Positions 41,919-52,631 of a DNA stretch of 64,000 nt are shown here, in pieces. A program made the position numbers and the translations under genes. Location: contig NZ_JACHLE010000001.1 in NCBI RefSeq assembly GCF_014204415.1, positions 1,550,001 through 1,614,000 of the forward strand. The letters run 5' to 3'. This DNA comes from Chryseobacterium defluvii. Its GTDB lineage: Bacteria; Bacteroidota; Bacteroidia; Flavobacteriales; Weeksellaceae. The notes under the pieces were generated by a model. The model did not search any database, had not been told where the DNA came from, and was given only the letters and a program-made list of their open reading frames with translations. Positions within the stretch are counted from its first letter, which is position 1, and every line of letters begins with the position of its first letter.

Positions 41919-43208
41919 TTATAATCTGGCGTCTACAAATTCTTTGTCAATAAGCCCCTTCACATCATAGATCACTCTTTTCCCGTCATTCAGCGTTTTG
42001 AAATCATATTCTTTAAATTCGTCATGGGCAACAGCCAGCACGATCACTGAATATTGTGACAGATCCGGAGAGTCGGAAAGTAACTGAACGCCATATTCTT
42101 CATTCACTTCTTCTTTATTTGCCCAGGGATCATAAAGGTTAACCTCTAAACCGAACTGTTTCAGCTCAGAGTAAATTTCCACTACTTTTGTATTTCTCAC
42201 ATCCGGACAGTTTTCTTTGAAAGTAACTCCCAGAATCAGGGCTTTTTCACCTTTGATCTGCATTCCTTTCTGGATCATCAGTTTAACCACTTTTCCCGCA
42301 ATGAACTGCGCCATCATATCATTCACACGTCTTCCGCTAAGAATAACCTGTGGATGGTATCCTAATTGGGTAGCTTTATGGGCCAGGTAATACGGATCTA
42401 CTGAAATGCAGTGTCCTCCAACCAGTCCCGGCTTATATTTCAGGAAATTAAACTTGGTTCCTGCTGCTTCCAGTACTTCATTGGTATCTATTCCTACTCT
42501 GTCAAAAATGAGTGCCAACTCATTCACAAAAGAAATGTTGACATCTCTCTGGGCATTTTCAATGGCTTTGGAAGCTTCTGCCACTTTCAGGTTCGAAGCT
42601 TTATGGGTTCCGGCAGTGATAATTGTTTTATACAGGTTATCTACTACTTCTGCAATTTCAGGTGTAGATCCTGAAGTCACTTTTTTAATGGTCGTTAAAG
42701 TATTTACTTTATCTCCCGGAACAATTCTTTCAGGTGAATATCCTACAAAGAAATCTTCATTAAATACCAATCCTGAAACCTTCTCCAGAATCGGAACGCA
42801 TTCTTCTTCCGTACATCCCGGATAAACTGTAGATTCGTATATTATGATATCTCCTTTTTTAATCACTTTTCCCAGCATTTCACTTGCTTTCAGCAAAGGG
42901 ATGAGATCAGGTGAGTTAAATCTGTCAATAGGTGTAGGTACGGTAACAATAAAAACATTGGCATTACTGATCTCCTCCAATGAGGCTGATGCCTTATATC
43001 CTTTTGCAAAGTTGCTTTGCTTAGCTTCATTAATTACATTCGACAATAAATCCAAGTCTGCTTCCAGTGTATGATCTTTTCCTGAGTTCAGTTCTTCAAT
43101 CCTCTGCGGATTAATGTCAAATCCATATACCGGAAAGTGTTTAGCAAATTCTAATGCTAAGGGAAGCCCCACATATCCTTGTCCAATAACTGCTATTGTA
43201 TATTTCAT
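41919..43208 (-). CDS. UDP-N-acetyl-hexosamine dehydrogenase (TviB/WbpO-like nucleotide-sugar dehydrogenase)
   Basis: The 429-residue protein has the Rossmann motif IAVIGQGYVGLPLALEFA, FIVTVPTPID, ESTVYPGCTEEECVPIL, the catalytic cysteine in GLVGGHCISVDPYYLAHKA, and ALILGVTFKENCPDVRNTK in the UDP-binding domain. The pattern is that of TviB/VipA/WbpO, which oxidise C6 of UDP-GalNAc or UDP-GlcNAc to the uronic acid. It predicts an acidic HexNAcA residue. GalNAc versus GlcNAc cannot be decided. Confidence 0.87.
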   Translation of the reverse strand: MKYTIAVIGQGYVGLPLALEFAKHFPVYGFDINPQRIEELNSGKDHTLEADLDLLSNVINEAKQSNFAKGYKASASLEEISNANVFIVTVPTPIDRFNSPDLIPLLKASEMLGKVIKKGDIIIYESTVYPGCTEEECVPILEKVSGLVFNEDFFVGYSPERIVPGDKVNTLTTIKKVTSGSTPEIAEVVDNLYKTIITAGTHKASNLKVAEASKAIENAQRDVNISFVNELALIFDRVGIDTNEVLEAAGTKFNFLKYKPGLVGGHCISVDPYYLAHKATQLGYHPQVILSGRRVNDMMAQFIAGKVVKLMIQKGMQIKGEKALILGVTFKENCPDVRNTKVVEIYSELKQFGLEVNLYDPWANKEEVNEEYGVQLLSDSPDLSQYSVIVLAVAHDEFKEYDFKTLNDGKRVIYDVKGLIDKEFVDARL

Positions 43209-45623
43209 TTAAGTAAGTTTATTTTTAATTTTTTCTAACCATTTTTGTTCTCTTGCATTATTGTATCCGTAGCCATATTTATTGCTATAGCCTAAATTTT
43301 CCCTGCTTACATCATTTAGTACAAATCCTACATTTTTGATCTTATTCTGATCGATATTGCTATTGGCAAATTCCAGCAATGCTTTTTCAGTATATTTCGA
43401 TCTTGAAACATAAAGGGTAATATCTGCCAGATCTGATATAAGGAATGTATCTGTTACCAGCAACAACGGTGCTGTATCCAGAACTATATAATCATATTTA
43501 GGTTTTAATTCGCTTAAAAGCTTCTCGTAACGGCCGTTAGACAATAGTTCTGCCGGGTTAGGAGGAATCATCCCAGAATAAATAACATCCAAATGAGGAT
43601 TGAATGAAGATATATGAATGATATCTTCTAATTTGGTCTGATCCGAGTAAAGGTATTCTGTAAGACCTTCCAAGCCTTTTCTGGAAGGATTATAACGCTG
43701 TAGCTGAGGGTTTCTGATATCTGAACCTATGATCAGAATTTTTTTGCTTGGTGTAGCCAGTGTTAAAGCCAGATTAACTGATGCAAAGGTCTTTCCTTCT
43801 CCTTTTACCGTGGAGGTTACAAAAACAACCTTTCCGTCTTTGGCATTATTACCGGAGCTGCTTTTAGGAAGCATAAAATTCATATTGGTAATAAGGATCC
43901 TGAACGCTTCCGCCATAGGGGTAATATCGTTGAGTTTAACGATATCAGAATCTCCGTTTTCAAGGCTCGGCAATTCAGCAATAACCGGGGCGTGAACAAG
44001 CTTTTCCAGATCATGCTTAGTAACAATCTTATTATTGAATAGTTCCTTAAGATAGATGATTGCAAACGGAATGATAAGCCCTATAACAAGTGCTGCCAGA
44101 AGTACCATTCTTGGTTTGGGAGACACTGGTATTCCGGAAGCATATGCCGTATCTATCACCCTGGCTTTAGGTGCCGTAATGGATTGTGCAATTGCCGTTT
44201 CTTCTCTCTTCTGAAGCAAGAGTAAGTATAAATTTTCTTTGATCTGCTGCTGTCTTTCTATACCTCTGAACATTTTTTCAATGGAAGGCAGCTTAGATAC
44301 TTTATTTGAGATCTTATTCTGCTCGCCTAAATATTCGTTTCTGGCCAGCTCCAGCCCCTCTCTGTTTCTTTGCAGGTTTTGCACAATAGATGTACGCATG
44401 GTGTTAATCTGCTTGGTAACATCTACTACCGCAGGGTTTTCTGTGGTGGCAGATTCCAGTAATCTGTTTCTATGAAGGATTAATTGATTGTATGCAGTGA
44501 TCCCTGAAATAGCTTCCGGGTTATTCAGACCTACATTAGCCGGCAAAACCTGAAACTGCCCCTGTCTTGATACGAAACCGATCAGTGCATTGGTCAATTC
44601 CAACTGGGCATCAATATCGAGCTGCTTGTTTCTGGCTGCTGCAGAGCTTTCAAGGCTTATTTTGGCTTCGGTTTCGAGATCCGTAAGATTATTTTTCGAT
44701 TTAAAATCGGCTTTCTGGTCTTCTACCTGGCCTAATTCAACAGAAAGCTTTTTAATTCTTTCCTCTATAAAATCCAGGGTTTTTTTGGATTCTGAATTTT
44801 TATCAAGAATCGCATCGTTATTATAAGCAACAACCAAAGCATTCAGGACATCCTGAGCTTTTGATATCTGCGGATAGATCATCAATAACCTGAGTAATGT
44901 TGCGTCTTTATTAACCAGGCCTACATTTACGGCTCCCTGTATACTGTTTGTTCTCGCTTCTATGGATGAAATATACAGGTCAAGGTTATTAACATCTATT
45001 CCTTTGGTCTTAGCCGGATTGTAGCTCTTGTTTTTTGTAATGATGATATTGGCTACCGGTAAGTTTATTGTTTTCCCATAGGTAGTTACAATTTCTTTGG
45101 CAAGTTTCTCTGAGGTAATTACCAGTTTTTCTCCTTTTATCTCTAATTTGAAGAGGCCATTCGGATTATCTGGTTTTTCATTGATCACATTGACTTCTAT
45201 AGGAGAGGTTTCTTTATAAAGCTCTGTACTTTTTACTCTGGTTTTTGCAACAATACTGGCCTGAAGATTTTTTGCAATCACTACTTCCCTGATCAGCTTC
45301 TTGGATTTAAGAATCTCTATTTCATTGGCAATACTATTTGTTCTCAGCCCTCCAAAACCTGACAGGTCCGGCAATATTCCCAAATCACTTCCCGTCGCCG
45401 GAGAAGCCCCTTTGGAGTCTTTTATAAGGATGGTTGTTTGCACTTCATATATAGGAGTCATAAATTTCAGGGCAATAAAGCCTATTATTAAGGATAATAT
45501 GGCACTGATAATAAACCAAGGCCATTTTCGGACATATGGTTTTATGATCTCGCTGAGAATAATATTGTTTGAATTATTATTTCCTGCTTCAGAAGATGGT
45601 GAAGAGTGGTATCTGTTTTCCAT
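43209..45623 (-). CDS. wzc: Polysaccharide copolymerase / tyrosine autokinase (Wzc-like)
   Basis: The 804-residue protein has an N-terminal Wzz domain between two transmembrane segments (about 33-52 and 510-530), with coiled-coil periplasmic helices. Its C-terminal bacterial tyrosine kinase domain carries Walker [20 protein letters not shown], Walker A' [11 protein letters not shown] and Walker [14 protein letters not shown]. The tail is tyrosine-rich ([12 protein letters not shown]), the usual autophosphorylation cluster. It controls polymer length and export together with Wza, encoded next to it. It starts eight bases after wza. Confidence 0.93.
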   Translation of the reverse strand: MENRYHSSPSSEAGNNNSNNIILSEIIKPYVRKWPWFIISAILSLIIGFIALKFMTPIYEVQTTILIKDSKGASPATGSDLGILPDLSGFGGLRTNSIANEIEILKSKKLIREVVIAKNLQASIVAKTRVKSTELYKETSPIEVNVINEKPDNPNGLFKLEIKGEKLVITSEKLAKEIVTTYGKTINLPVANIIITKNKSYNPAKTKGIDVNNLDLYISSIEARTNSIQGAVNVGLVNKDATLLRLLMIYPQISKAQDVLNALVVAYNNDAILDKNSESKKTLDFIEERIKKLSVELGQVEDQKADFKSKNNLTDLETEAKISLESSAAARNKQLDIDAQLELTNALIGFVSRQGQFQVLPANVGLNNPEAISGITAYNQLILHRNRLLESATTENPAVVDVTKQINTMRTSIVQNLQRNREGLELARNEYLGEQNKISNKVSKLPSIEKMFRGIERQQQIKENLYLLLLQKREETAIAQSITAPKARVIDTAYASGIPVSPKPRMVLLAALVIGLIIPFAIIYLKELFNNKIVTKHDLEKLVHAPVIAELPSLENGDSDIVKLNDITPMAEAFRILITNMNFMLPKSSSGNNAKDGKVVFVTSTVKGEGKTFASVNLALTLATPSKKILIIGSDIRNPQLQRYNPSRKGLEGLTEYLYSDQTKLEDIIHISSFNPHLDVIYSGMIPPNPAELLSNGRYEKLLSELKPKYDYIVLDTAPLLLVTDTFLISDLADITLYVSRSKYTEKALLEFANSNIDQNKIKNVGFVLNDVSRENLGYSNKYGYGYNNAREQKWLEKIKNKLT

Positions 45624-45631
45624 TAATCTTT

Positions 45632-46450
45632 TTATTTCGTGAATAAGCCTATCACTACTGCTACAGCAGTAACTGCTATTGATATGGCCGTTAAATACAG
45701 ACCGGTATTCGGGTTTTGTTTTGCCAGAGTATCTTTTGTATTATTGGAGTACACCATTATGGCATCACCCTGCTTTAAATTATAATAAGGAGAATTAATC
45801 AGATTGGCATCCTGCAGATTGATTCGCCCATGCGTAACCTTACCGTCCTCAGTCCTCACTATTAATACATTGTCTCTTTTTCCGTACATGGTGAGATCGC
45901 CTGCCAGACCAAGCGCATTAAATATGGTGGCCTGCCCGTTGGTGATGGTATAGTCTCCCTGTCTGTTAACTTCTCCTAAAACCGTAATTTTAAAATTGGC
46001 CAGTCTGACGTTTACTGTAGGATTAATTATATAACGGGTCATTCTGTCTCTCAGTTCGTTTTTAAACTCTACTAATGACTTTCCGGTAGTACTTAGCTTT
46101 CCTAATACCGGAAAATCTATATCTCCTTCAGTATCCACCGTATATGTTGGTCCGGAAATGGTAGTAGTTCCCTGTGAAGGCGTATTGCCTCCGGCCATTG
46201 TATTGGGCTGTACGATTTCTGACGAAGAATAGTTTTGGTTAAATGGCTTTACAACATCCATATCTTTTGCTGTAATCAGAATAACCAATTGATCCCCCAC
46301 CTGTATCGTAGAATTTGAATTTCTTGATGATGCTTCTATGGCTGCCTGTTCTATATTCTGCATATAGTTCAGATCATTTTGAGCATTTTGATTGGTTTTA
46401 CATGAAACCAATAAGAATACAAGTAATATTGCCAGTATTTTACTCTTCAT
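45632..46450 (-). CDS. wza: Polysaccharide export outer-membrane lipoprotein (Wza-like)
   Basis: The 272-residue lipoprotein has a lipobox ending LLVSC (Cys17), a polysaccharide export domain ([14 protein letters not shown] to [16 protein letters not shown]) and an SLBB/beta-grasp region ([19 protein letters not shown], with [13 protein letters not shown]). It has a C-terminal hydrophobic segment ([18 protein letters not shown]), possibly the outer-membrane helix as in E. coli Wza. It forms the outer-membrane exit channel for the glycan. Confidence 0.9.
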   Translation of the reverse strand: MKSKILAILLVFLLVSCKTNQNAQNDLNYMQNIEQAAIEASSRNSNSTIQVGDQLVILITAKDMDVVKPFNQNYSSSEIVQPNTMAGGNTPSQGTTTISGPTYTVDTEGDIDFPVLGKLSTTGKSLVEFKNELRDRMTRYIINPTVNVRLANFKITVLGEVNRQGDYTITNGQATIFNALGLAGDLTMYGKRDNVLIVRTEDGKVTHGRINLQDANLINSPYYNLKQGDAIMVYSNNTKDTLAKQNPNTGLYLTAISIAVTAVAVVIGLFTK

Positions 46451-46485
46451 ATTTTTAAGTTGTGCAAATATACGTTTCTATTTTT

Positions 46486-48414
46486 CTATTTATCTAATAT
46501 CTCATAGACAGAGTTATTGCTCCTGAATTCAGGAACAATCGTTTTCAGGATCCTTACGATCTCTACCTTATCCCTTCTTATCGATGCTTTAGTAATAAGA
46601 TTCACCAGGGATTCTATTTCAAAAAACTCCATACTCGGATCTTTGGAGATCATAATCTTATCATTATGGGTAGGAAGTGTCTTCGCATTATCACTTAACA
46701 GCTCTTCGTACAGCTTCTCACCCGGCCTTAACCCCGTATAGATAATTTTAATATCTATATTAGGCTCAAATCCTGACAGTTTTATCATTCTGGTGGCCAG
46801 ATCCAATATTTTTACGGGCTCTCCCATATCAAAAACAAAAATCTCACCTCCTTTCCCCATGGTTCCTGCCTGTAAAACCAATTCACAGGCTTCAGGAATA
46901 GTCATGAAGTACCTTACAATATCCGGATGAGTAATGGTAATCGGACCTCCTGCTTCAATCTGTCTTTTAAAATGAGGAATGACCGAACCATTTGATCCTA
47001 ATACATTCCCAAACCTTGTAGTTATAAATTTAGTAGTATTTCCATCTACATTCTGTAATGACTGTACAAACAATTCTGCAGCACGCTTGGACGCCCCCAT
47101 TACATTAGTAGGATTCACGGCTTTATCTGTAGAAACCATGACAAACCTGTTCACATTATATTTACTGGACAGGGTGGCAATATTTTTGGAACCCAAAACA
47201 TTGACCAGTATGGCCTCATGCGGATTCTCCTCTACCAACGGAACATGCTTATAAGCTGCAGCATGATATACCATTGAAAAATTATGTGTTTGGAATAGGG
47301 GTTCTATCCTATGCTTGTTCGAAACATCTGCCAACACAAATTTGAATCTGATATGAGGGAACTTCTCCTTCATTTCAAGCTCAATATCATACAACGGTGT
47401 TTCTGCCTGATCCAGTACAACAATCAGAGAGGGATCGAACTGGGCTACCTGTCTTACGATCTCGCTTCCAATAGAACCTGCTCCGCCTGTTACGAGAACA
47501 GCTTTATTGAAATGCCTGCTTTTTACCTCCTCATTCTCAATCTTAATAGGCTTTCTGTTCAGTAAATCTTCGATCTGAAGATTTCTGATAGAACCTCCCA
47601 AATCGCTGTCCCTTAATTTCTGTACGGACGGGGCCTTGAAAATATGCAGGTCTTTTTCTAAAAACAAATTCACCCATGAGTTCATTTCATCTTTAGACAT
47701 CATTTCTTTTATAATCAATACTCCGTCAACAATAAGGTCTTCTTTTGTATTATCTTCAATTTTTTTCTTCTCATAGATGGGTTTTCCCAATAAAGAAGCT
47801 CTTTTTGAGTCGGTTCTCTGGGTAAGGAAACCTACGACCTGATAAGGCAGGCTCGGGTTATCTAAAATGGCTCTTGCGATAGCTATAGACTGCTCGTCTA
47901 TTCCCAAAACCAAGATCCTTTTCTTTAAGGTACTTCTCCTATATTCCCTTACTATATGAAAGAATTCTTTCACATAAAGCCTAAAAAGAAACAATCCCAT
48001 AAAGGAAACGATAAAGTATAGGATAAGATATGGAGTAAGTATGAATTTCCCGCCTGTGATCCAGAAGTAAGTAATATTTATAGCGCCTACTACCATCATT
48101 GTAAAGAAACAGGAGATCAACAGTTTAAAAAGATCGATAAATGTTGAATGCCTTATAATTCCTGCATATGTCTTGAAAATGTACATAAACACAGTATTGA
48201 TCAGAATAATAAAAGCAAAGACTACACTTTTATCCTTATGATAAATAAATTCCTTCTGGGTGATCTTCTCGATAATATAGGTAGAAAGGAATAAGGATAT
48301 AACCAGAATAATAATATCTATTACAAGTATTATCCATCTGGGAAGATATCTTACATCCGAGAGATTGACAACGTTATCTCCTCCAAATATTTTTCTTCTA
48401 AGAGAATTGTACAT
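46486..48414 (-). CDS. Membrane-bound UDP-GlcNAc 4,6-dehydratase (WbpM/PglF/CapD-like)
   Basis: The 642-residue protein has four N-terminal transmembrane segments (residues 30-150), a first Rossmann fold (ILVLGIDEQSIAIARAIL) and the catalytic SDR domain with VLVTGGAGSIGSEIVRQVA and VMVSTDKAVNPTNVMGASKRAAE, where Met takes the Tyr position as in WbpM. It makes UDP-4-keto-6-deoxy-GlcNAc. That product can feed the aminotransferase at 48543 and the reductase at 21218. It begins the wza/wzc part of the operon and has a promoter motif upstream. Confidence 0.92.
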   Translation of the reverse strand: MYNSLRRKIFGGDNVVNLSDVRYLPRWIILVIDIIILVISLFLSTYIIEKITQKEFIYHKDKSVVFAFIILINTVFMYIFKTYAGIIRHSTFIDLFKLLISCFFTMMVVGAINITYFWITGGKFILTPYLILYFIVSFMGLFLFRLYVKEFFHIVREYRRSTLKKRILVLGIDEQSIAIARAILDNPSLPYQVVGFLTQRTDSKRASLLGKPIYEKKKIEDNTKEDLIVDGVLIIKEMMSKDEMNSWVNLFLEKDLHIFKAPSVQKLRDSDLGGSIRNLQIEDLLNRKPIKIENEEVKSRHFNKAVLVTGGAGSIGSEIVRQVAQFDPSLIVVLDQAETPLYDIELEMKEKFPHIRFKFVLADVSNKHRIEPLFQTHNFSMVYHAAAYKHVPLVEENPHEAILVNVLGSKNIATLSSKYNVNRFVMVSTDKAVNPTNVMGASKRAAELFVQSLQNVDGNTTKFITTRFGNVLGSNGSVIPHFKRQIEAGGPITITHPDIVRYFMTIPEACELVLQAGTMGKGGEIFVFDMGEPVKILDLATRMIKLSGFEPNIDIKIIYTGLRPGEKLYEELLSDNAKTLPTHNDKIMISKDPSMEFFEIESLVNLITKASIRRDKVEIVRILKTIVPEFRSNNSVYEILDK

Positions 48415-48489
48415 TGTCTTTATTTGTGTTCATGTTTAATATGCTATTAAGTCTTACTTTATAAAAAAAACAGTGTTGCTATAATCATG

Positions 48490-48497
48490 CAAAATTA
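48490..48497 (-). promoter_or_regulatory. Promoter -7 element upstream of the WbpM-like gene
   Basis: The minus strand reads TAATTTTG, an exact TAnnTTTG match, 76 bases upstream of the ATG at 48414, in the only sizeable gap at this end of the locus. It is a candidate main promoter for wza, wzc and downstream genes. Confidence 0.45.
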
Positions 48498-48542
48498 AAA
48501 TAAAATTTTATCTATACTTTAAATTTAAAACAAATTAATGCC

Positions 48543-49673
48543 CTACCATAGATTTTCCAGAACCTTTGCAATCCTATCTTTGCAACCCTCAGTTAAATTG
48601 GTTCCTGATGGGAGGCACAAACCATTGTCAAAAAGCGTACCAGAAAGATCATTTCCAAAAAAATCATATGCGCAATATAATGGCTGCAGATGCATTGGCT
48701 TCCACAAGTATCTGGTTTCTATATTATTTTCTGAAAACTTTTTCCTCACCTCTTCCTTTGAAGTACCACTCTCTTTTTTTATCAGAATCGTATTTAACCA
48801 ATAATTGGAATAAAAATCATCATCAGGTTCAGAGAAAAGTTCAATATTTTCAATTTGAGCTATCTTTTCCCGGTAAAAATCATGGTTTTGTCTTTTTTGG
48901 TCAATTCTTTCATTTAAAATTTCCATCTGTCCGATTCCGATGCCGGCTAAAATATTGCTTATCCGGTAATTGTATCCCTGTTCGGAATGGCTGTAATACT
49001 CTTTGTTCTCTTTCGCCTGGGTCGCAAGGAAAAGTGCCCTGTTTTTATAATCCTCATTTTTTGAGACCAGAATCCCGCCTCCGGACGTGGTAATGATCTT
49101 GTTCCCGTTAAAACTAATCACCGACAGGTCTCCAAAGGTACCGCTGAGCTGTCCTTTATACCTGCTTCCTAATGCTTCCGCACTGTCCTCAATAACAGGG
49201 ACCTCATATTTTCTGGAAATTTCGAGTATCTCATCAGCCTTAAAAGGCATTCCGTATAATGAAACCGTAATGATAGCCTTGGGCTTTTTGCCTTTTTGAA
49301 GGGAAGATTTAATGGCATCCTCCAGAGCATTGGGGCACATATTCCAGGTATCGGCCTCACTGTCTACAAATACGGGAACTGCTTTTAAATACAGGATAGG
49401 ATTGGCTGTGGCCACAAACGTAAATGACTGGCAAATGACAATGTCTCCTTCTTCAACATTCAACAGTTTCAATGCTAAATGGATAGCGGCTGTACCAGAT
49501 GACAAAGCCGTTACAAAAGAATTATTCCCCAGATAGTTCTCCAGGCATTCCTCAAATTCATCTATATTGGAACCATATTGAGAAATCCAGTTGGTATCAA
49601 ATGCATTCTGTATATATTTTAACTCACTTCCTCCCATATGCGGAGGTGAAAGCCAGATTTTCTGTTCCTTCAA
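48543..49673 (-). CDS. UDP-4-keto-sugar aminotransferase (DegT family, PglE/PseC-like)
   Basis: The 376-residue protein has the PLP lysine Lys192 in SFNGNKIITTSGGG and the aspartate in VIEDSAEALGS. KIWLSPPHMGGSELKYI at the start is typical of PglE/WbpE-like enzymes working with 4-keto-HexNAc. The only start is TTG at 49673; an in-frame stop lies just upstream and MGGSE is too far inside. With the WbpM-like dehydratase downstream it can make UDP-4-amino-4,6-dideoxy-HexNAc. It starts 13 bases after the recX stop. Confidence 0.86.
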   Translation of the reverse strand: MKEQKIWLSPPHMGGSELKYIQNAFDTNWISQYGSNIDEFEECLENYLGNNSFVTALSSGTAAIHLALKLLNVEEGDIVICQSFTFVATANPILYLKAVPVFVDSEADTWNMCPNALEDAIKSSLQKGKKPKAIITVSLYGMPFKADEILEISRKYEVPVIEDSAEALGSRYKGQLSGTFGDLSVISFNGNKIITTSGGGILVSKNEDYKNRALFLATQAKENKEYYSHSEQGYNYRISNILAGIGIGQMEILNERIDQKRQNHDFYREKIAQIENIELFSEPDDDFYSNYWLNTILIKKESGTSKEEVRKKFSENNIETRYLWKPMHLQPLYCAYDFFGNDLSGTLFDNGLCLPSGTNLTEGCKDRIAKVLENLW

Positions 49674-49686
49674 TCTCTATTTATGT

Positions 49687-50145
49687 TTATTCAAAAATAT
49701 CATTTATTTTTTCATATTCAAAACCTTTACTTATCAAATACTTGATGGTTTTGGATTTTTTCTGGTACTCTTTTAGTCCTTTCTGCTTAGCGTAATAGTC
49801 TTCGAATTTTTTTTTCAGGGTCTTCTCATAATCGCGTTCGTCTATTTCATCGAAACATTTGTTGATCAGTTTTTCCGAAACATGTTTTTGCTTCAGGTAA
49901 ATACGGATCTTGTTCCGGCCCCAGTGTTTCATGTAAAACTTTCCTCTTATGTAGCTCCTGGTAAATCGTTCTTCATTCAAATAATTTTCTTTCAGGAGAT
50001 ATAAAATGATTTCCTCCTTAGCTTCCGGGATCAGTATGAATTCCTTCATTTTCTGCTCTACTTCAGCATGGCAACGGTCTTGGTAGACACAATAGTTGAC
50101 CAGTTTTTGCCTGATCTCCTCAAAAGTGAAAGATTTCTTTTCCAT
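49687..50145 (-). CDS. recX: Regulatory protein RecX
   Basis: The 152-residue protein has the RecX three-helix repeat features: NYCVYQDRCHAEVEQKMKEF, LKENYLNEERFTRSYIRGKF, HWGRNKIRIYLKQKHV and YLISKGFEYEKINDIF. RecX inhibits RecA filament extension. No recA is adjacent. The ATG at 50145 is chosen; a further in-frame ATG at 50175 lies inside the glyA terminator stem. The short distance between the terminator T-run and the start suggests that translation depends on read-through or on reshaping of that hairpin. Confidence 0.85.
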   Translation of the reverse strand: MEKKSFTFEEIRQKLVNYCVYQDRCHAEVEQKMKEFILIPEAKEEIILYLLKENYLNEERFTRSYIRGKFYMKHWGRNKIRIYLKQKHVSEKLINKCFDEIDERDYEKTLKKKFEDYYAKQKGLKEYQKKSKTIKYLISKGFEYEKINDIFE

Positions 50146-50149
50146 CGTA

Positions 50150-50181
50150 TAAAAAAAGAATGAGCACCAGCCCATTCTTTC
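50150..50181 (-). terminator. Terminator of glyA, overlapping the recX leader
   Basis: On the minus strand AAAGAATGGGC pairs with GCTCATTCTTT around a TGGT loop and runs into TTTTTTAT. The T-run ends five bases before the recX ATG at 50145. Confidence 0.75.
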
Positions 50182-50201
50182 TATATTAATTTTGATCCGT
50201 A

Positions 50202-51467
50202 TTAATAGTTAAATAAAGCCTTGCCTTCCATCAGTTCATTAACCTTCTTTCTTACGGAAGCAAGAACTTCTTCATTTTTTATGTTATCTACCACTTCGGA
50301 GATCAATCCTGCAATAGTATCCATATCCTGCTCCTTCAGGCCTCTCGTTGTAATTGCTGCTGTCCCCAGTCTGATCCCGGATGTTGTGAACGGTGATTTA
50401 TCATCAAAAGGAACCATATTTTTATTACATGTTATATCTGCCAATACCAGTGCTTTTTCCGTTTCTTTCCCATTTACCCCTTTATTTCTGAGGTCTACCA
50501 GCATCAAATGATTATCCGTCCCGCCGCTTACGATATTGAAACCCCTGTCGATCATTGCTTTTGCCAAAGCCTGAGCATTGGATCTCACTTGCTTTGCATA
50601 AGTTCCGAACTGACTGTCTAAAGCTTCACCGAAAGCTATTGCTTTACCTGCAATAACGTGTTCCAACGGACCTCCCTGAATTCCCGGGAAAACTGCTCCA
50701 TCCAATACCTGGCTCATCATTTTGATCTCTCCTTTCGGAGTTTTGTGGCCATAGGCATTTTCAAAATCTTTCCCCATCATGATCATTCCTCCTCTTGGCC
50801 CCCTTAACGTTTTATGGGTAGTAGTGGTCACCACATGGCAGTGCTCGAATGGAGAATTCAATAATCCTTTTGCAACCAGACCGGCAGGATGAGCAATATC
50901 AGCCCAAAGGGTTGCCCCGATCTCATCAGCGATCTCTCTGTATTTTGCATAATCCAGGTCTCTAGAATAAGCTGAGAAACCTGCGATCATCATTTTTGGT
51001 CTTTCTCTGAGGGCAACTTCTCTCATCTGATTATAATCAATAAGTCCGGTCTCTCTTTCTACTCCGTAAGAAACCACTTCATACTGAATTCCGGAGAAGT
51101 TAACGGCCGAACCATGAGTCAAATGTCCTCCCATAGACAGATCCATACCCATAATTTTATCTCCGGGCTTTAAAACCGCAAGATAAATAGCTGCATTGGC
51201 CTGAGAACCGGAATGCGGCTGAACATTTACATATTCAACCCCGAAAAGCTCTTTTGCCCTGTTGATTGCTAAAGTTTCAACCTCATCTACTACTTCACAT
51301 CCTCCGTAATACCTTTTTCCGGGGTATCCTTCTGCATATTTGTTAGTCAATACACTTCCCATTGCTTTCATTACGTTCTCAGAAACAAAGTTTTCTGATG
51401 CTATAAGCTCCAATCCATGGGTCTGTCTTTGTCTTTCTTTTTCAATAAGGTCAAAAATAATATCCAT
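50202..51467 (-). CDS. glyA: Serine hydroxymethyltransferase
   Basis: The 421-residue protein has the SHMT hallmarks: [52 protein letters not shown], the PLP lysine motif [16 protein letters not shown], and [14 protein letters not shown]. It interconverts serine and glycine with tetrahydrofolate and supplies one-carbon units. A TACATTTG promoter motif lies 29 bases upstream, and a terminator follows. Confidence 0.95.
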   Translation of the reverse strand: MDIIFDLIEKERQRQTHGLELIASENFVSENVMKAMGSVLTNKYAEGYPGKRYYGGCEVVDEVETLAINRAKELFGVEYVNVQPHSGSQANAAIYLAVLKPGDKIMGMDLSMGGHLTHGSAVNFSGIQYEVVSYGVERETGLIDYNQMREVALRERPKMMIAGFSAYSRDLDYAKYREIADEIGATLWADIAHPAGLVAKGLLNSPFEHCHVVTTTTHKTLRGPRGGMIMMGKDFENAYGHKTPKGEIKMMSQVLDGAVFPGIQGGPLEHVIAGKAIAFGEALDSQFGTYAKQVRSNAQALAKAMIDRGFNIVSGGTDNHLMLVDLRNKGVNGKETEKALVLADITCNKNMVPFDDKSPFTTSGIRLGTAAITTRGLKEQDMDTIAGLISEVVDNIKNEEVLASVRKKVNELMEGKALFNY

Positions 51468-51495
51468 CTAATTATAAGTTTTGAGATTTTCACCC

Positions 51496-51503
51496 CAAAT
51501 GTA
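51496..51503 (-). promoter_or_regulatory. Promoter -7 element of glyA
   Basis: The minus strand reads TACATTTG, an exact TAnnTTTG match, 29 bases before the glyA ATG. Confidence 0.5.
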
Positions 51504-51633
51504 CGGAATTTTCATCCAGGTTTCAGCATAGGGAAATATGATTTTGGAATTAAAATCAGGAAAAGTAAGGGTCTTTCTAAAATTTATCAATTTTATTTTT
51601 TGCAGTGTATCTGAAAGGAATTCATACCCTGCA

Positions 51634-51653
51634 GAGATGCTTACAGCATGACA
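51634..51653. repeat. Inverted copy of the TGTCATGCTG dispersed repeat core
   Basis: GAGATGCTTACAGCATGACA is, on the other strand, TGTCATGCTG followed by TAAGCATCTC. It matches the cores at 10931 and 60188. It lies in the 224-base spacer between glyA and the oxidoreductase gene. Confidence 0.55.
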
Positions 51654-51691
51654 GGATAATTTTTACAGAAATTATAAAAATATACATCCTC

Positions 51692-52597
51692 TTAAAAATC
51701 CTCCTCCGCAAGCTCTTTATTTACCATAGCACCGGTAAAATTCCCTTGGGATACCGCATTGGCTACAGACCTCATCATCGTCACATTATCACCACACGCA
51801 AAAACTCCCGGAACATTCGTTTTCTGCATGGGATCAACTTTTATAAAGCCATGCTCCGTCATTTCACAACCCAGATCTTCCGAAACATTTAAATTTTGCA
51901 GGAAAGGTATTTTAGCATATAAAACTTTCAACTGAAGCTCTTCTCCGCTTTTAAAAACTACTTGTTGGATCCGCCCTTCCTGATGTTCGATCCTTTCAAT
52001 TTCACCTTCTTCAATATGAATGTTATTTTGGTTCAGTTTTTTAATCTGTTCATCAGTCAGGGTAGATTTTCCATTGGTCAGCAGGGTTAATTTTTTGGTC
52101 ATATTAAAAATGAGCTTTGAGAAATCGAAAGCAATATCTCCGTTGTCCATAATTCCTGTCACTTCATTTTTCACTTCATAACCATGACAATACGGGCAAT
52201 GCAGAACAGAAATTCCCCAGCATTCATCAAATCCCGGAATGTCAGGTTTCAGGTCTTTGATCCCGGTTGCTATGATCAGCTTTCTGGCATAGAACTTTTC
52301 ATCTGACCGTGTTATCACTTCAAAGCCTCCGGAATGTTTCAGAGCTTTCAAGACTGTTCCACTATGAAATTGTACGGTATCATATTTCTCAACCTGCTCT
52401 CTGGCCAATGTACTTATTTCCTCTGGAGTCTTACCGTCATGAGTCAAAAAATTATGTGAGTGAGGTGTTTGCCTGTTACAAGGCAGCCCACTGTCAATGA
52501 TTAAAACACTCCTTAAAGATCTTCCCAGTGCCATTCCTGCTGAAAGGCCTGCATAACTCCCTCCTATTATAATTACCTCAAAGTTCTTGCTTTCCAT
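51692..52597 (-). CDS. Thioredoxin-reductase-like NAD(P)/FAD-dependent oxidoreductase
   Basis: The 301-residue flavoprotein has the FAD motif VIIIGGSYAGLSAGMALGR, then the redox motif HCPYCHGYEV (CxxC), a second nucleotide-binding region around TGIMDNGDIAFDF, and the terminal FAD motif GVFACGDNVT. The length and order fit the thioredoxin-reductase family, but the redox pair is CPYC rather than CATC and the NAD(P) motif is degenerate. Similar proteins are common in Bacteroidota as YpdA/TrxB-like reductases of unknown partner. The ATG at 52597 is chosen over a TTG further upstream. It is divergent from a Fur-family gene with a shared palindrome. Confidence 0.82.
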   Translation of the reverse strand: MESKNFEVIIIGGSYAGLSAGMALGRSLRSVLIIDSGLPCNRQTPHSHNFLTHDGKTPEEISTLAREQVEKYDTVQFHSGTVLKALKHSGGFEVITRSDEKFYARKLIIATGIKDLKPDIPGFDECWGISVLHCPYCHGYEVKNEVTGIMDNGDIAFDFSKLIFNMTKKLTLLTNGKSTLTDEQIKKLNQNNIHIEEGEIERIEHQEGRIQQVVFKSGEELQLKVLYAKIPFLQNLNVSEDLGCEMTEHGFIKVDPMQKTNVPGVFACGDNVTMMRSVANAVSQGNFTGAMVNKELAEEDF

Positions 52598-52631
52598 AAC
52601 TGAATATTTTTGTTTACAATGAATTGTCAAT

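Noticed and set aside
19684..49673. Recently acquired genomic island
   Set aside because: The locus is a typical variable glycan cluster, but no integrase, tRNA, direct repeats or insertion sequences were seen, and I could not measure composition differences.
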